A DNA stretch of 64,000 bases. Source: Tatumella citrea (GTDB taxonomy: Bacteria; Pseudomonadota; Gammaproteobacteria; Enterobacterales; Enterobacteriaceae). Shown here piece by piece: positions 1 to 7,543 of this stretch. The DNA lies in contig NZ_CP015579.1 in assembly GCF_002163585.1 (NCBI RefSeq), positions 496,001 through 560,000 on the forward strand, given 5' to 3'. Position numbers and translations under genes: made by a program. The notes beneath the pieces are model-generated. The model made no database searches, was not told where the DNA came from, and saw only the letters and a list, made by a program, of their open reading frames with translations. Each line of letters starts with the position of its first letter. Position 1 is the first letter of the stretch.

Positions 1-87
1 GAAATGCCGGTGGGTTTACTGACCAGCCTGATTGGTGCACCCTGGTTTTTCTGGCTGATTATCCGTCGTCAGCAGGGGGAGGAATAA
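1..87 (+). CDS. hmuU: Heme ABC transporter permease, C-terminal end (partial)
   Basis: The first 28 codons of the window are open and end in TAA at 85-87. The residues show a hydrophobic segment (LIGAPWFFWLII) followed by a charged tail (RRQQGEE), the usual end of a FecCD-family inner-membrane permease. The stop codon overlaps the start codon of the next gene (TAATG), so the two are translationally coupled. The identity as hmuU rests mainly on the neighbour, which is a HmuV-type ATPase; the rest of the gene lies outside the window. Confidence 0.75.
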   Translation, partial: EMPVGLLTSLIGAPWFFWLIIRRQQGEE

Positions 88-863
88 TGTCTGAACTTAA
101 AGCGGTTGAAATCAGCCTGCAACGGGGTCAGCGCCTGCTGTTGAGCGGGATTTCTCTGCAACTGTCACCGGGAGAAATGGTTGCTCTGATAGGACCAAAT
201 GGTGCCGGAAAATCAACCCTGATGCGAGTACTCAGTGGTTATATAGCTCCGGATAGTGGTGAGTGCCGGTTGCAGGGTAAAGCACTCAGCGAGTGGGACG
301 GGCGGCTCCTGGCTCAACAACGGGCGGTAATGCGTCAGCAAAGCTCCCTGACTTTTTCGCTGACCGCCCGGCAGGTAATCAGTCTGGGCAGGGCGGCCTG
401 GAGCCGCCATCGTCAGGATGAAATCGTTAGTGAGGTCGCGGGTCTGACGGGTTGTGATGAGCTGCTGGACCGCAGTTACCTGCAACTCTCCGGTGGGGAG
501 CAGCAGCGGGTTCAACTGGCACGGGTACTGGCACAACTCTGGCAGGATGGCGAACCGCAAGGCTGTCTGTTTCTTGATGAACCCACTTCCGCACTGGATC
601 TCTACCATCAGCAACATATCCTCAGGCTGTTACATCGTCTGACCCGTCAGGGAAAACTAATGGTGTGCAGTGTGCTGCATGATCTTAACCAGGCATCATT
701 ATGGGCCGACCGGCTGCTCCTGTTGCATCAGGGCAAGCTGGTTGCAGAAGGTACACCGCAGCAGGTACTGGAAAGTGAACTACTGCAACGCTGGTATAAA
801 GCGGAACTCAGTGTGAACACTGATACTCCTCATCAACGGCCGCAGGTGATGTTACTGCCCTAA
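87..863 (+). CDS. hmuV: Heme ABC transporter ATP-binding protein HmuV
   Basis: A 258-residue ABC ATPase that would energise heme import through the HmuU permease on the cytoplasmic face of the inner membrane. Walker A GPNGAGKST lies near residues 37-45, the ABC signature LSGGEQQR near 136-143 and Walker B CLFLDEPTSALD near 160-171. Length and the closing part (AEGTPQQVL, then SVNTDTPHQRPQVMLLP) fit the HmuV/BhuV branch rather than siderophore ATPases. It starts inside the stop of the preceding permease gene and is followed directly by a strong hairpin, so it is the last gene of the heme operon. No Fur box can be judged because the operon start is outside the window. Confidence 0.9.
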   Translation: MSELKAVEISLQRGQRLLLSGISLQLSPGEMVALIGPNGAGKSTLMRVLSGYIAPDSGECRLQGKALSEWDGRLLAQQRAVMRQQSSLTFSLTARQVISLGRAAWSRHRQDEIVSEVAGLTGCDELLDRSYLQLSGGEQQRVQLARVLAQLWQDGEPQGCLFLDEPTSALDLYHQQHILRLLHRLTRQGKLMVCSVLHDLNQASLWADRLLLLHQGKLVAEGTPQQVLESELLQRWYKAELSVNTDTPHQRPQVMLLP

Positions 864-901
864 AAAAAACAGGCGCCGGGAAGGGCGCCTGTGAGTTTTA
901 T
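862..901. terminator. Bidirectional intrinsic terminator between hmuV and ppk2
   Basis: A perfect 9-bp stem (ACAGGCGCC / GGCGCCTGT, 869-877 and 884-892) has an A-run on its left (862-869) and a T-rich stretch on its right. It can stop hmuV transcription on the plus strand and ppk2 transcription on the minus strand, for which the A-run becomes the U-tract. Confidence 0.8.
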
Positions 902-911
902 CGTCAGCCTG

Positions 912-1829
912 TCAGTATTTATCCGGCACAATCATATGCTGTGGAACCGGGCTGCGGATGTAATCTTTCTTATGCTCACGAGGTGGCAACACGACTACCG
1001 GATGGTCCTGTTCCTCGTAAGGTATCTGCGACAGCAGGTGACTGATACAGTTGAGCCTTGCACGTTTCTTATCGACACCCTGCACAATCCACCACGGTGC
1101 TTCCGCAAAATGGGTCCGTCCCAGCATATCTTCCTTGGCTTCGGTGTAGTTTTCCCATAAGCGACGGCTTTCCAGGTCCATCGGGCTGAGCTTCCACTGT
1201 TTCAGCGGATCGTGGATTCGGCTCAGGAAGCGCAGTTCCTGCTCTTCGTCGGTAATCGAAAACCAGTATTTAATGATTTTGATACCGCTGCGAACCAGCA
1301 TTTTTTCAAATTCCGGAACACTACGGTAAAACTCTTCCAGTTCTTCAGGGCTACAGAATCCCATTACCCTTTCTACCCCGGCGCGGTTATACCAGCTGCG
1401 GTCAAACAGGACCATTTCTCCGGCCGCCGGCAGGTGCGAGATATAGCGCTGAAAATACCACTGCGTCTTTTCGCGATCGCTTGGTGCCGGCAGTGCAGCA
1501 ACGCGGCAGGTGCGTGGGTTCAGGCGCTGGGCGATACGCTTAATCACCCCGCCTTTACCCGCAGCATCCCGGCCTTCAAAAATTATTACCACGCGGTAAC
1601 CCGTACGGGTTACCCAGTTCTGTAACTTAACCAGTTCGCCCTGCAGATGCAGCAGTTCGCGGAAGTAGCGACGGCGCCAGTTTTTTTCATCTACTGTTTC
1701 AGGGGTTTGTTTATCCAGCCGCAGATCATCGAGCTCCATTTCCAGCTCTTCATCGTAGCTGTCATAAAACTCCTGCAGTAACCGGGCATTAAACTCCGGC
1801 ATTGAGCTGTGGTTATCATGTAACGACAT
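912..1829 (-). CDS. ppk2: Polyphosphate kinase 2 (PPK2 family)
   Basis: A 305-residue cytosolic P-loop kinase of the PPK2 family, which transfers phosphate between polyphosphate and nucleotides, usually making GTP or ATP from the diphosphate. The Walker A motif GRDAAGKGG is near residues 85-93 and the Walker B-like DRSWYNRAG near 141-149, followed by the lid region; one-domain length fits class I enzymes. The first 60 residues are acidic. It lies 13 bp downstream of the phosphate transporter gene on the same strand, so phosphate entry and polyphosphate use are probably co-expressed. Class assignment is from length and motifs only; nucleotide preference cannot be read from the sequence. Confidence 0.88.
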   Translation of the reverse strand: MSLHDNHSSMPEFNARLLQEFYDSYDEELEMELDDLRLDKQTPETVDEKNWRRRYFRELLHLQGELVKLQNWVTRTGYRVVIIFEGRDAAGKGGVIKRIAQRLNPRTCRVAALPAPSDREKTQWYFQRYISHLPAAGEMVLFDRSWYNRAGVERVMGFCSPEELEEFYRSVPEFEKMLVRSGIKIIKYWFSITDEEQELRFLSRIHDPLKQWKLSPMDLESRRLWENYTEAKEDMLGRTHFAEAPWWIVQGVDKKRARLNCISHLLSQIPYEEQDHPVVVLPPREHKKDYIRSPVPQHMIVPDKY

Positions 1830-1842
1830 AATAGTGTCCTGA

Positions 1843-3450
1843 TCAGAAATGTGAGAACAGTGTAAACAGTAAGGCAGACAGCAGGATGGAGACCGGCAGG
1901 GTCAGAATCCAGGCCATGATCATATTGCGCAGGGTCGATTTCTGCAGGCCGCCACCACTGGCTGCCATTGTTCCTGCAACCCCGGAAGATAAAACATGAG
2001 TGGTGGATACCGGTAAACCGAACACATCTGCAGCACCAATGGTTGCCATGGCGACCAGTTCGGCGCTGGCACCCTGTGCATAGTTAAGATGCGTTTTACC
2101 AATTCGCTCACCGACAGTAACCACGATACGTTTCCAACCCACCATGGAGCCTAAGCCCAGTGCCAGAGCGACCACAATCTTCACCCACATCGGGATGAAG
2201 CGGGTTGAACGGTCCAGTTCGGCTTTCATTGCCTTCAGGTTGGGTTGGGTATCAGCAGGCACTACCAGGCTGGTGGATTTCATGCTGCCAATGGCTTCCG
2301 ATGCCAGATACATATCATTACGGATGTTCGGGACCAGATGTGCGGGGATCTTATCCATCGCACCGTATTGCTGCAGCTGGTGGCTGATATCGGTCAGCAC
2401 CACACCCAGTGCCGGTAATGTTCCGGCATCAGCGGAGGGCTGACGGATAAACTGCTGCAACCGGTTACGGGCCAGTGCTGTTGTCTCCGGCTGAACCGGC
2501 TGCAGTTGCAGTAACTGGTGACCAGTGACCTCAGCCAGTGCTGCAACCCGCGGAACTTCGCTGTCTGGCATAGAGCGGTTCAGCGAGTAGGCGATCGGCA
2601 TGGTACCTACCAGGATCAACATGATCAGACCCATTCCTTTCTGCCCGTCGTTGGAACCGTGGGCAAAAGAGACACCGGAACAGGTGAGGATCAGCAGGCT
2701 GCGGATCCATAATGGCGGACGTGAGTCGGCTTTCGGAGCCTGATACAGCTGACGGTCACGGATGGTACTTTTCATTACCCGCAACAGAATTGCCGACAGA
2801 ACAAATCCAAGTATTGGCGACAGCAGTAATGCTGAGAATACGCTGGTTACCTGTCCCCAGTTCACACCGCTCAACCCGTTCTGCCCGGCCTGGATGGCGT
2901 AAGCAACGCCCACACCGATGATCGAACCGATCATTGTGTGAGATGACGAGGAAGGCAGACCAAAATACCATGTGCCAAGGTTCCAGATAATGGCTGAGAA
3001 CAGCAGGGCAAAGATCATGGCAAAACCGTGCCCTGAACTGGCCTGCAGGATCAAATCCACCGGCAGCAGCGAGATAATCCCGAAAGCTACCATGCCGCTG
3101 GACAGCAGAACGCCGCAAAAGTTACAGAAGCCTGACCAGACCACCGCAATATTCGGGGTCATAGAGCGGGTATAAATAACGGTGGCTACCGCATTCGCGG
3201 TATCGTGGAATCCGTTAACAAATTCAAATCCCAGCGCAATAACCAGAGCCAGTCCGAGTAAGGTAAATGAGAGGTAGCTGGTGAAATGGTCTCCGGACAG
3301 AGAGACATCCTGAAAAACGTTAAGGCCGGCAAAGACCAGGCCCGCAAGTGCCAGTACTCCGACAATAATTGCCGGGCGCTTACCCTGGCGATGCTGCTGG
3401 ACCGGGGAGCTAACATCCCGGTTGCCCAGCGGGAGGCTGTTTTGGCTCAT
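1843..3450 (-). CDS. pitA: Low-affinity inorganic phosphate transporter, Pit family
   Basis: A 535-residue multi-spanning inner-membrane protein of the PHO4/Pit family, which imports metal-phosphate complexes with protons. The two inverted-repeat signatures are visible: GFHDTANAVATV near residues 80-91 and GSNDGQKGMG near 265-274, plus the second-half motif ADVFGLPVSTTH near 474-485. About ten hydrophobic segments flank a hydrophilic central loop (residues 290-420). The length is somewhat greater than E. coli PitA (about 499). It precedes ppk2 on the same strand with a 13-bp gap. Whether it is the pitA or pitB ortholog cannot be decided without alignment. Confidence 0.9.
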   Translation of the reverse strand: MSQNSLPLGNRDVSSPVQQHRQGKRPAIIVGVLALAGLVFAGLNVFQDVSLSGDHFTSYLSFTLLGLALVIALGFEFVNGFHDTANAVATVIYTRSMTPNIAVVWSGFCNFCGVLLSSGMVAFGIISLLPVDLILQASSGHGFAMIFALLFSAIIWNLGTWYFGLPSSSSHTMIGSIIGVGVAYAIQAGQNGLSGVNWGQVTSVFSALLLSPILGFVLSAILLRVMKSTIRDRQLYQAPKADSRPPLWIRSLLILTCSGVSFAHGSNDGQKGMGLIMLILVGTMPIAYSLNRSMPDSEVPRVAALAEVTGHQLLQLQPVQPETTALARNRLQQFIRQPSADAGTLPALGVVLTDISHQLQQYGAMDKIPAHLVPNIRNDMYLASEAIGSMKSTSLVVPADTQPNLKAMKAELDRSTRFIPMWVKIVVALALGLGSMVGWKRIVVTVGERIGKTHLNYAQGASAELVAMATIGAADVFGLPVSTTHVLSSGVAGTMAASGGGLQKSTLRNMIMAWILTLPVSILLSALLFTLFSHF

Positions 3451-3544
3451 AGTAATCTCACAGTGTATTCATCGTAGTTGATGACCGCTGTATAAATAGC
3501 GGCACTTTATGACAGTCAGATGAATGCGCCTGTAAATCTGGCTT

Positions 3545-3726
3545 CCCGGGGAGAAAATAGCTCTTTTTGTGGTGTTAATATGACTGAAATATTTCACTCA
3601 TATGATCGTTACTTATTACCCTGAACAGCAGAGAACTGACTATGGTGCAGAGTGCCTTTCCCCGCCCGACTGATTTTTCGGAGGAAGTTTCCGGGCTGAT
3701 GTATGGCTATTATTTTTCTGCCGGTG
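3545..3726. repeat. Direct repeat, copy A (duplicated zntB promoter and 5' end)
   Basis: These 182 bp recur at 5037-5218 with only three substitutions by eye (around 3603, 3627 and 3636). The match begins abruptly at CCCGGGG and ends abruptly in the codon after the shared SAG residues of the zntB reading frame. The two copies are in the same orientation, 1,492 bp apart, and bracket the hipBA-like module. Confidence 0.93.
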
Positions 3727-3746
3727 ACGAATCAGAGTTGAAATGA
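3642..3746 (+). pseudogene. Truncated 5' fragment of zntB left of the hipBA module
   Basis: The ATG at 3642 opens a 34-codon frame identical for its first 28 residues to the N-terminus of the intact zntB at 5134. It then runs into unrelated sequence (DESELK) and stops at 3744-3746. It is a decapitated copy, the upstream half of the duplication described for 3545-3726. It carries its own copy of the zntB leader, so a short peptide may be made, but nothing suggests a function. Confidence 0.85.
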
Positions 3747-3812
3747 TTGCTGTTGTGAACGAGCCTGAAGCGCTCTGTGGATACAGCGTTGCATGAGATT
3801 GCGGAAGATGTA

Positions 3813-4674
3813 TTAATCGAGGGTAAAAGTATTCAGTAACGTTACCCTGCGGCGGATATACGCTGATATATCGCTTTTATGCTGATTGCGCATGTAGCTG
3901 GATTCAATGATTGAAAGTATTCTGTCTCGCTGGACAGTCACGCTGGTAATATATTTTTCGGCCAGCCGCGGTTTAATCCCCATTCCCTCCGCCAGTTCAA
4001 TAAAGTCATACCCGGTATACTCTCCCAGGTATGAATCCAGGCCCCGGGCAATTCCCTGATTACGTTCCTCGGGTTCAAGCAATGGCAGTGCCAGTACTTC
4101 GGTGAAAGATGACGGGTAAGGCACCACGCTGACGAAATCATAAACCGGTGCAATGCTTACTCTGCCTTGCGGGCTATACAGAAGTCCGATATTTCTCAGA
4201 TGAAAATCATTATTACCAAACAGATACGCACACAGGATACGCAAAAAGATATCCCGCTTACCGGCCAGCGATGAATCTACATACCCGGCGACAAATTTAG
4301 CGGCACGCTCATAACTTACCGTGTGCTCAGACTGTTCATTAAGACCATATTTATCAGGCACTGCCATCGCACCATCCAGTTGTTCCTGATGTATTTTCCG
4401 GTCATCTCCGCGGTCATAGCGCTTTATGATAAAGGTCAGTTCCGCGGGCTGGCTGGGGCCTTCCGTTGCAAAAGGGATGAGCCCAAACAGGGGCCAGCCC
4501 TTTAAAGAACGGGTGCAATTGTACTGAGAAATCAGGTTGGCTGGTCACCGGCAGGCTGAGTGATAACGGATGCCCCTGGTAATCAGGAAGGTAAGAAAAG
4601 GTATAACCTTCATCGGTCTGAAGCAGTTCCCCAACTGGCTCTCCGTATAAAAGCACACTCAGATTTCTATACAT
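3813..4674 (-). pseudogene. HipA-like toxin kinase, broken by an internal deletion and frameshift
   Basis: Two pieces of one HipA-family gene are seen. The N-terminal piece (4674 down to about 4490) begins MYRNLSVLLYGEPVGEL and reaches FFKGLAP, the HipA subdomain-1 pattern, then leaves frame and stops at 4414. The C-terminal piece is open in another frame from about 4480 (FIIKRYDRG) to 3813 and keeps the catalytic-loop motif GNNDFHLRN and the metal-binding YDFVS. HipA kinases are about 430 residues; the stretch that should hold the nucleotide-binding N-lobe (about 130-150 residues) is missing at the joint. An active kinase is therefore unlikely. The C-terminal part could still be made as a 184-residue product from the ATG at 4367. 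The start codon overlaps the antitoxin gene by 16 bp, the normal hipBA arrangement. Confidence 0.85.
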
Positions 4675-4892
4675 AATTCGCCACCGACTTCCCTGATCAG
4701 CGCCTGAATAGTGGATAATTTAGCGTCGTAAGGGCGCTTAATCAGACGTTTAAATGTCGCCAGCGATACATCAATTTGCAGAGCCATATCTTCATAGGTC
4801 ACCGAAGATTCTTTCATCTTCTTTTTTAGCAAATCACTCAGTTCCTGCTCGGTCGGCAATTTGATCAACGGATTTCTGGTTTGGCCTGACAT
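4659..4892 (-). CDS. HipB-like HTH antitoxin/repressor
   Basis: A 77-residue protein starting MSGQTRNPLIKLPTEQELSD with a helix-turn-helix region (DMALQIDVSLATFKRLIKRP, about residues 37-56). I chose the ATG at 4892 because GGTGGAG lies four bases upstream; the frame stays open further upstream (to 5018), but that extension runs through the operator region and looks untranslated. It precedes and overlaps the hipA-like gene, the order of hipBA operons. The known role of HipB proteins is to bind the toxin and repress the operon. Here the toxin is broken, so the protein may survive only as a DNA-binding repressor of its own promoter. Confidence 0.8.
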   Translation of the reverse strand: MSGQTRNPLIKLPTEQELSDLLKKKMKESSVTYEDMALQIDVSLATFKRLIKRPYDAKLSTIQALIREVGGELCIEI

Positions 4893-4902
4893 ATCTCCAC
4901 CG

Positions 4903-4979
4903 GTGTCATATTTGATACTTTTGGTTACTTTTAGCACAGTAAAAGATATGGTGCATCTGAAAAGTATCAGATATGACAC
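4903..4979. promoter_or_regulatory. Paired operator palindromes of the hipB-like repressor
   Basis: Two 20-bp arms, 4903-4922 and 4960-4979, are inverted copies with one mismatch. Each contains a 16-bp quasi-palindrome (GTGTCATATTTGATAC at 4903-4918; GTATCAGATATGACAC at 4964-4979). They flank the promoter interval directly upstream of the antitoxin start. This is the geometry expected for two repressor dimers on one toxin-antitoxin promoter. Assignment to the neighbouring HTH protein is inference. Confidence 0.75.
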
Positions 4980-5036
4980 TTTGTTCGTATATTCTGAAGT
5001 CAGTTCACAGAGATTCACCGGGCTTTATCTCCACTG

Positions 5037-5218
5037 CCCGGGGAGAAAATAGCTCTTTTTGTGGTGTTAATATGACTGAAATATTTCACTCATACGATCG
5101 TTACTTATTACCCTGAACAACAGAGAAATGACTATGGTGCAGAGTGCCTTTCCCCGCCCGACTGATTTTTCGGAGGAAGTTTCCGGGCTGATGTATGGCT
5201 ATTATTTTTCTGCCGGTG
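5037..5218. repeat. Direct repeat, copy B (functional zntB promoter and 5' end)
   Basis: Partner of 3545-3726 (offset 1,492 bp, three differences). This copy continues without a break into the complete transporter gene. Homologous recombination between the copies would remove the hipBA module and restore one intact gene. Confidence 0.93.
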
Positions 5219-6150
5219 CAGCACCGCAACGCAAATCGGCAGAGGCATTGGTCACACTGGCACAGCAACCTTCCACCGAACAGGGGTTTATCTGGTTGCA
5301 TATTAACCTTAATCACGCTGCCGCAGGGCGCTGGCTGCGTCAACATTTCTTACCTGATGATGATTTTCTTGATGAGATAAATGCCACTTCCTCACGTACC
5401 CGAATTGCTCTGCAGGGTGATGCAATGTTTACGGTATTAAACGATGTGCGGCTGGAGCACCAGGGCAGCCAGATCGATAATGCCACCCTCTGGACCTGGT
5501 GCCGCCGTGGAATTCTGATCACCGCCCGTTACAAGCCGGTAAGCATGATCGAAAAAATGGTGGCAACTCTGCCGGAGCTGGCCTTTACCCGTGCCGAAGA
5601 GATGCTGTTCTGGTTGCTGGAGATTCAGGAAAACTGCCTGGAGTCGATCATTCGCAAGGCCAGTTATGACGTTTACCAGATTGAGGAACGACTGTTTAAC
5701 AGCGCGATGCGGCATAACCGGACCATACTGAGTAAAATCCGCCGTAGTCTGTTGCGGGTACAAAGCCTGCTGGCTCCGGAACCGGCGGCTCTGTTTCGGT
5801 TGCTGAATCGCCCGCCGGAATGGCTGGCTGAACAACAAACCCGTGAGCTGCGTGAATTCAGTGAAGAATTTAGCGTAGGGCTGAATGACCTGGGTAACCT
5901 GATGGAGAGGATTCGTCTGTTGCAGGAGGAAGCCGGGGCGCAACTGATGGAACAGAACAACCGTACACTTTATTTACTGACAATAATTACGGTGCTGGCG
6001 CTGCCGATTAATATTGTTGCCGGGCTATTTGGAATGAATGTCGGGGGTATCCCGCTGGCCAGTGATCATCACGGTTTTTTCCATCTGGTGGGACTGGTGA
6101 TCCTGTTTACCCTGCTGGCCTGCTTATGGGTATATAAACGAAGTCGTTGA
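5134..6150 (+). CDS. zntB: CorA/ZntB-family metal transporter
   Basis: A 338-residue protein of the CorA superfamily, which forms pentameric divalent-cation channels or transporters in the inner membrane. The long helical cytosolic domain fills residues 1-275; two membrane helices follow, with the superfamily GMN motif (FGMNVGG) at the end of the first. The extended GGIP after GMN is like the ZntB branch (zinc) rather than CorA (magnesium), so the symbol is given on family grounds. An ATG lies two codons upstream at 5128, but in the duplicated 5' copy that codon is CTG while the ATG matching 5134 is kept, so 5134 is the better start. The gene has been re-supplied with its 5' end by the duplication upstream. 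Confidence 0.8.
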   Translation: MVQSAFPRPTDFSEEVSGLMYGYYFSAGAAPQRKSAEALVTLAQQPSTEQGFIWLHINLNHAAAGRWLRQHFLPDDDFLDEINATSSRTRIALQGDAMFTVLNDVRLEHQGSQIDNATLWTWCRRGILITARYKPVSMIEKMVATLPELAFTRAEEMLFWLLEIQENCLESIIRKASYDVYQIEERLFNSAMRHNRTILSKIRRSLLRVQSLLAPEPAALFRLLNRPPEWLAEQQTRELREFSEEFSVGLNDLGNLMERIRLLQEEAGAQLMEQNNRTLYLLTIITVLALPINIVAGLFGMNVGGIPLASDHHGFFHLVGLVILFTLLACLWVYKRSR

Positions 6151-6190
6151 GGGCGGCACCTGCAGTTGCTGCACCGCCACTGGCTGTCAG

Positions 6191-6349
6191 TTATTCATCA
6201 AAGCAGAGTTCGGGAGCACTGCCCTGATCATCATACTCTTCGCGATCACGGGCCGCCCTGCGTTCCGGGCTCTGAATTTCGTCGGACAGGTAGCGTTGGC
6301 CGGAAGCCAGGATATCTTCAATTTGTACCGCGTAAGTTGATGTCATCAT
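6191..6349 (-). CDS. Small acidic hypothetical protein, 52 residues
   Basis: A short frame on the minus strand begins MMTSTYAVQIEDILASGQRY and ends with ELCFDE. GAGG (complement at 6354-6357) lies four bases before the first ATG and seven before the second, a good ribosome-binding site. The product is acidic, rich in Glu/Asp/Arg, and has no membrane segment or signal peptide. It is convergent with zntB and divergent from the oxidoreductase gene. I do not recognise it. Start, spacing and composition favour a real gene, but conservation was not testable. Confidence 0.5.
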   Translation of the reverse strand: MMTSTYAVQIEDILASGQRYLSDEIQSPERRAARDREEYDDQGSAPELCFDE

Positions 6350-6521
6350 GAAACCTCGTGGTGGCTGAATATCGAATTATCAGGGTCAGCATGACAGCCG
6401 CAGATGACAATTCTGTGATCACTCTCGCGGGCAGTATCCGGGTGGCCTGAGAACCGGCGACTTAACGAAGGATTGCCGCTATGCTGAGAGACATTCACAG
6501 GTTATTGCAGGAGAAAAAGCG

Positions 6522-7505
6522 ATGTTACGTTTAGCCGTAGTAGGAACGAACTGGATCACGGATAGCTTTGTCACCGCCGCGCTGGATAGCGGGTTGTATC
6601 AGTTGACTGCCGTTTACTCTCGTCAACCGGAACAGGCAGCCTCGTTTGCTGAAAAATATGGCAAACCAGCATTGTTTACCGATCTGCAGCAGCTGGCCGA
6701 AAGCTCGCAGGTCGATACGGTTTATATTGCCAGCCCGAATTCACTGCATTGCCAACAGAGCTGTCTGTTTATGCAGCATGGAAAGCATGTTATCTGCGAA
6801 AAACCTTTTGCTTCTCATGTTCACGAAGCAGAGCAGATGATCGACTGTGCCAGACAGCATCAGGTCGTACTGTTTGAAGCGTTTAAAACCGCGACATTGC
6901 CTAATTTCCGGGTGGTGCGTGAGTCGCTGCCGGAGCTGGGTACCCTGCGCAAGGCCCTGCTGCATTATTGTCAGTACTCATCACGTTACGGGCGTTATCT
7001 GGCCGGAGAGAATCCGAATACTTTCAACCCGGCATTTTCCAACGGTTCGGTGATGGATATCGGCTTTTACCCGCTGGCCAGTGCCGTGGCATTGTGGGGA
7101 GAGCCACAGAGGGTGATTGCAGAAGCCAGCCTGTTGGATAGCGGGGTGGATGCACACGGTACAGTGGTACTGAATTACGGCGATTTTGATGTCACAATTC
7201 TGCATTCAAAAGTCAGCGATTCGGTATTGGGCAGCGAAATCCAGGGAGAGCAGGGGGCTCTGGTTATCGATAAATTGTCGACCTGCGACGGAGTGACTCT
7301 GCATCTGCGTGGAGCGAAGCCAAAGGCTTTAAGTGTGCCGCAGTACGACAATACCATGCGCTATGAAGCTGAATTGTTTGCCCGGCTGGTGGCTGACCGG
7401 ATAGTGGACCATCCGGCCTTGCAGGTTAGCCTTATCACCTCAAGGTTACTGACTGAAATCCGCCGCCAGACCGGTGTTCGTTTCCCTGCTGACAAGACAG
7501 ATTAA
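6522..7505 (+). CDS. Gfo/Idh/MocA-family NAD(P)-dependent oxidoreductase
   Basis: A 327-residue cytosolic dehydrogenase. The N-terminal Rossmann fold runs from LRLAVVGTNWIT, then IASPNSLHCQQ and the family signature CEKPFA near residue 90, which carries the conserved lysine. The C-terminal half is the alpha/beta substrate domain with the typical GSVMDIGFYPLA segment. Length fits sugar or cyclitol dehydrogenases of this family, but the substrate cannot be inferred. AGGAG lies nine bases before the start. It stands alone, convergent with the CysB-like gene, with a GC-rich hairpin between them. Confidence 0.85.
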   Translation: MLRLAVVGTNWITDSFVTAALDSGLYQLTAVYSRQPEQAASFAEKYGKPALFTDLQQLAESSQVDTVYIASPNSLHCQQSCLFMQHGKHVICEKPFASHVHEAEQMIDCARQHQVVLFEAFKTATLPNFRVVRESLPELGTLRKALLHYCQYSSRYGRYLAGENPNTFNPAFSNGSVMDIGFYPLASAVALWGEPQRVIAEASLLDSGVDAHGTVVLNYGDFDVTILHSKVSDSVLGSEIQGEQGALVIDKLSTCDGVTLHLRGAKPKALSVPQYDNTMRYEAELFARLVADRIVDHPALQVSLITSRLLTEIRRQTGVRFPADKTD

Positions 7506-7518
7506 GCCAGAAAGAAAA

Positions 7519-7543
7519 GGGGGGCCGCCATCGCGGCAGCCCT
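7519..7543. terminator. GC-rich hairpin between convergent genes
   Basis: The sequence GGGGCCGC CATC GCGGCAGCCC folds into a stem (GCCGC/GCGGC core at 7524-7537 with flanking G/C pairs). It lies between the stop of the oxidoreductase and the stop of the convergent regulator. There is an A-rich stretch to its left that would serve as U-tract for the minus-strand transcript. Confidence 0.5.

Noticed and set aside
1212..1625. Plus-strand frame inside ppk2 and many similar opposite-strand frames
   Set aside because: They mirror the codon pattern of well-supported genes and show no family motifs of their own.
4893..5018. N-terminal extension of the antitoxin from 5018
   Set aside because: It would translate the operator palindromes and lacks a ribosome-binding site, while the ATG at 4892 has a strong one.
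5128..5133. ATG at 5128 as zntB start
   Set aside because: The corresponding codon in the duplicated copy is CTG, while the ATG at 5134 is kept in both.
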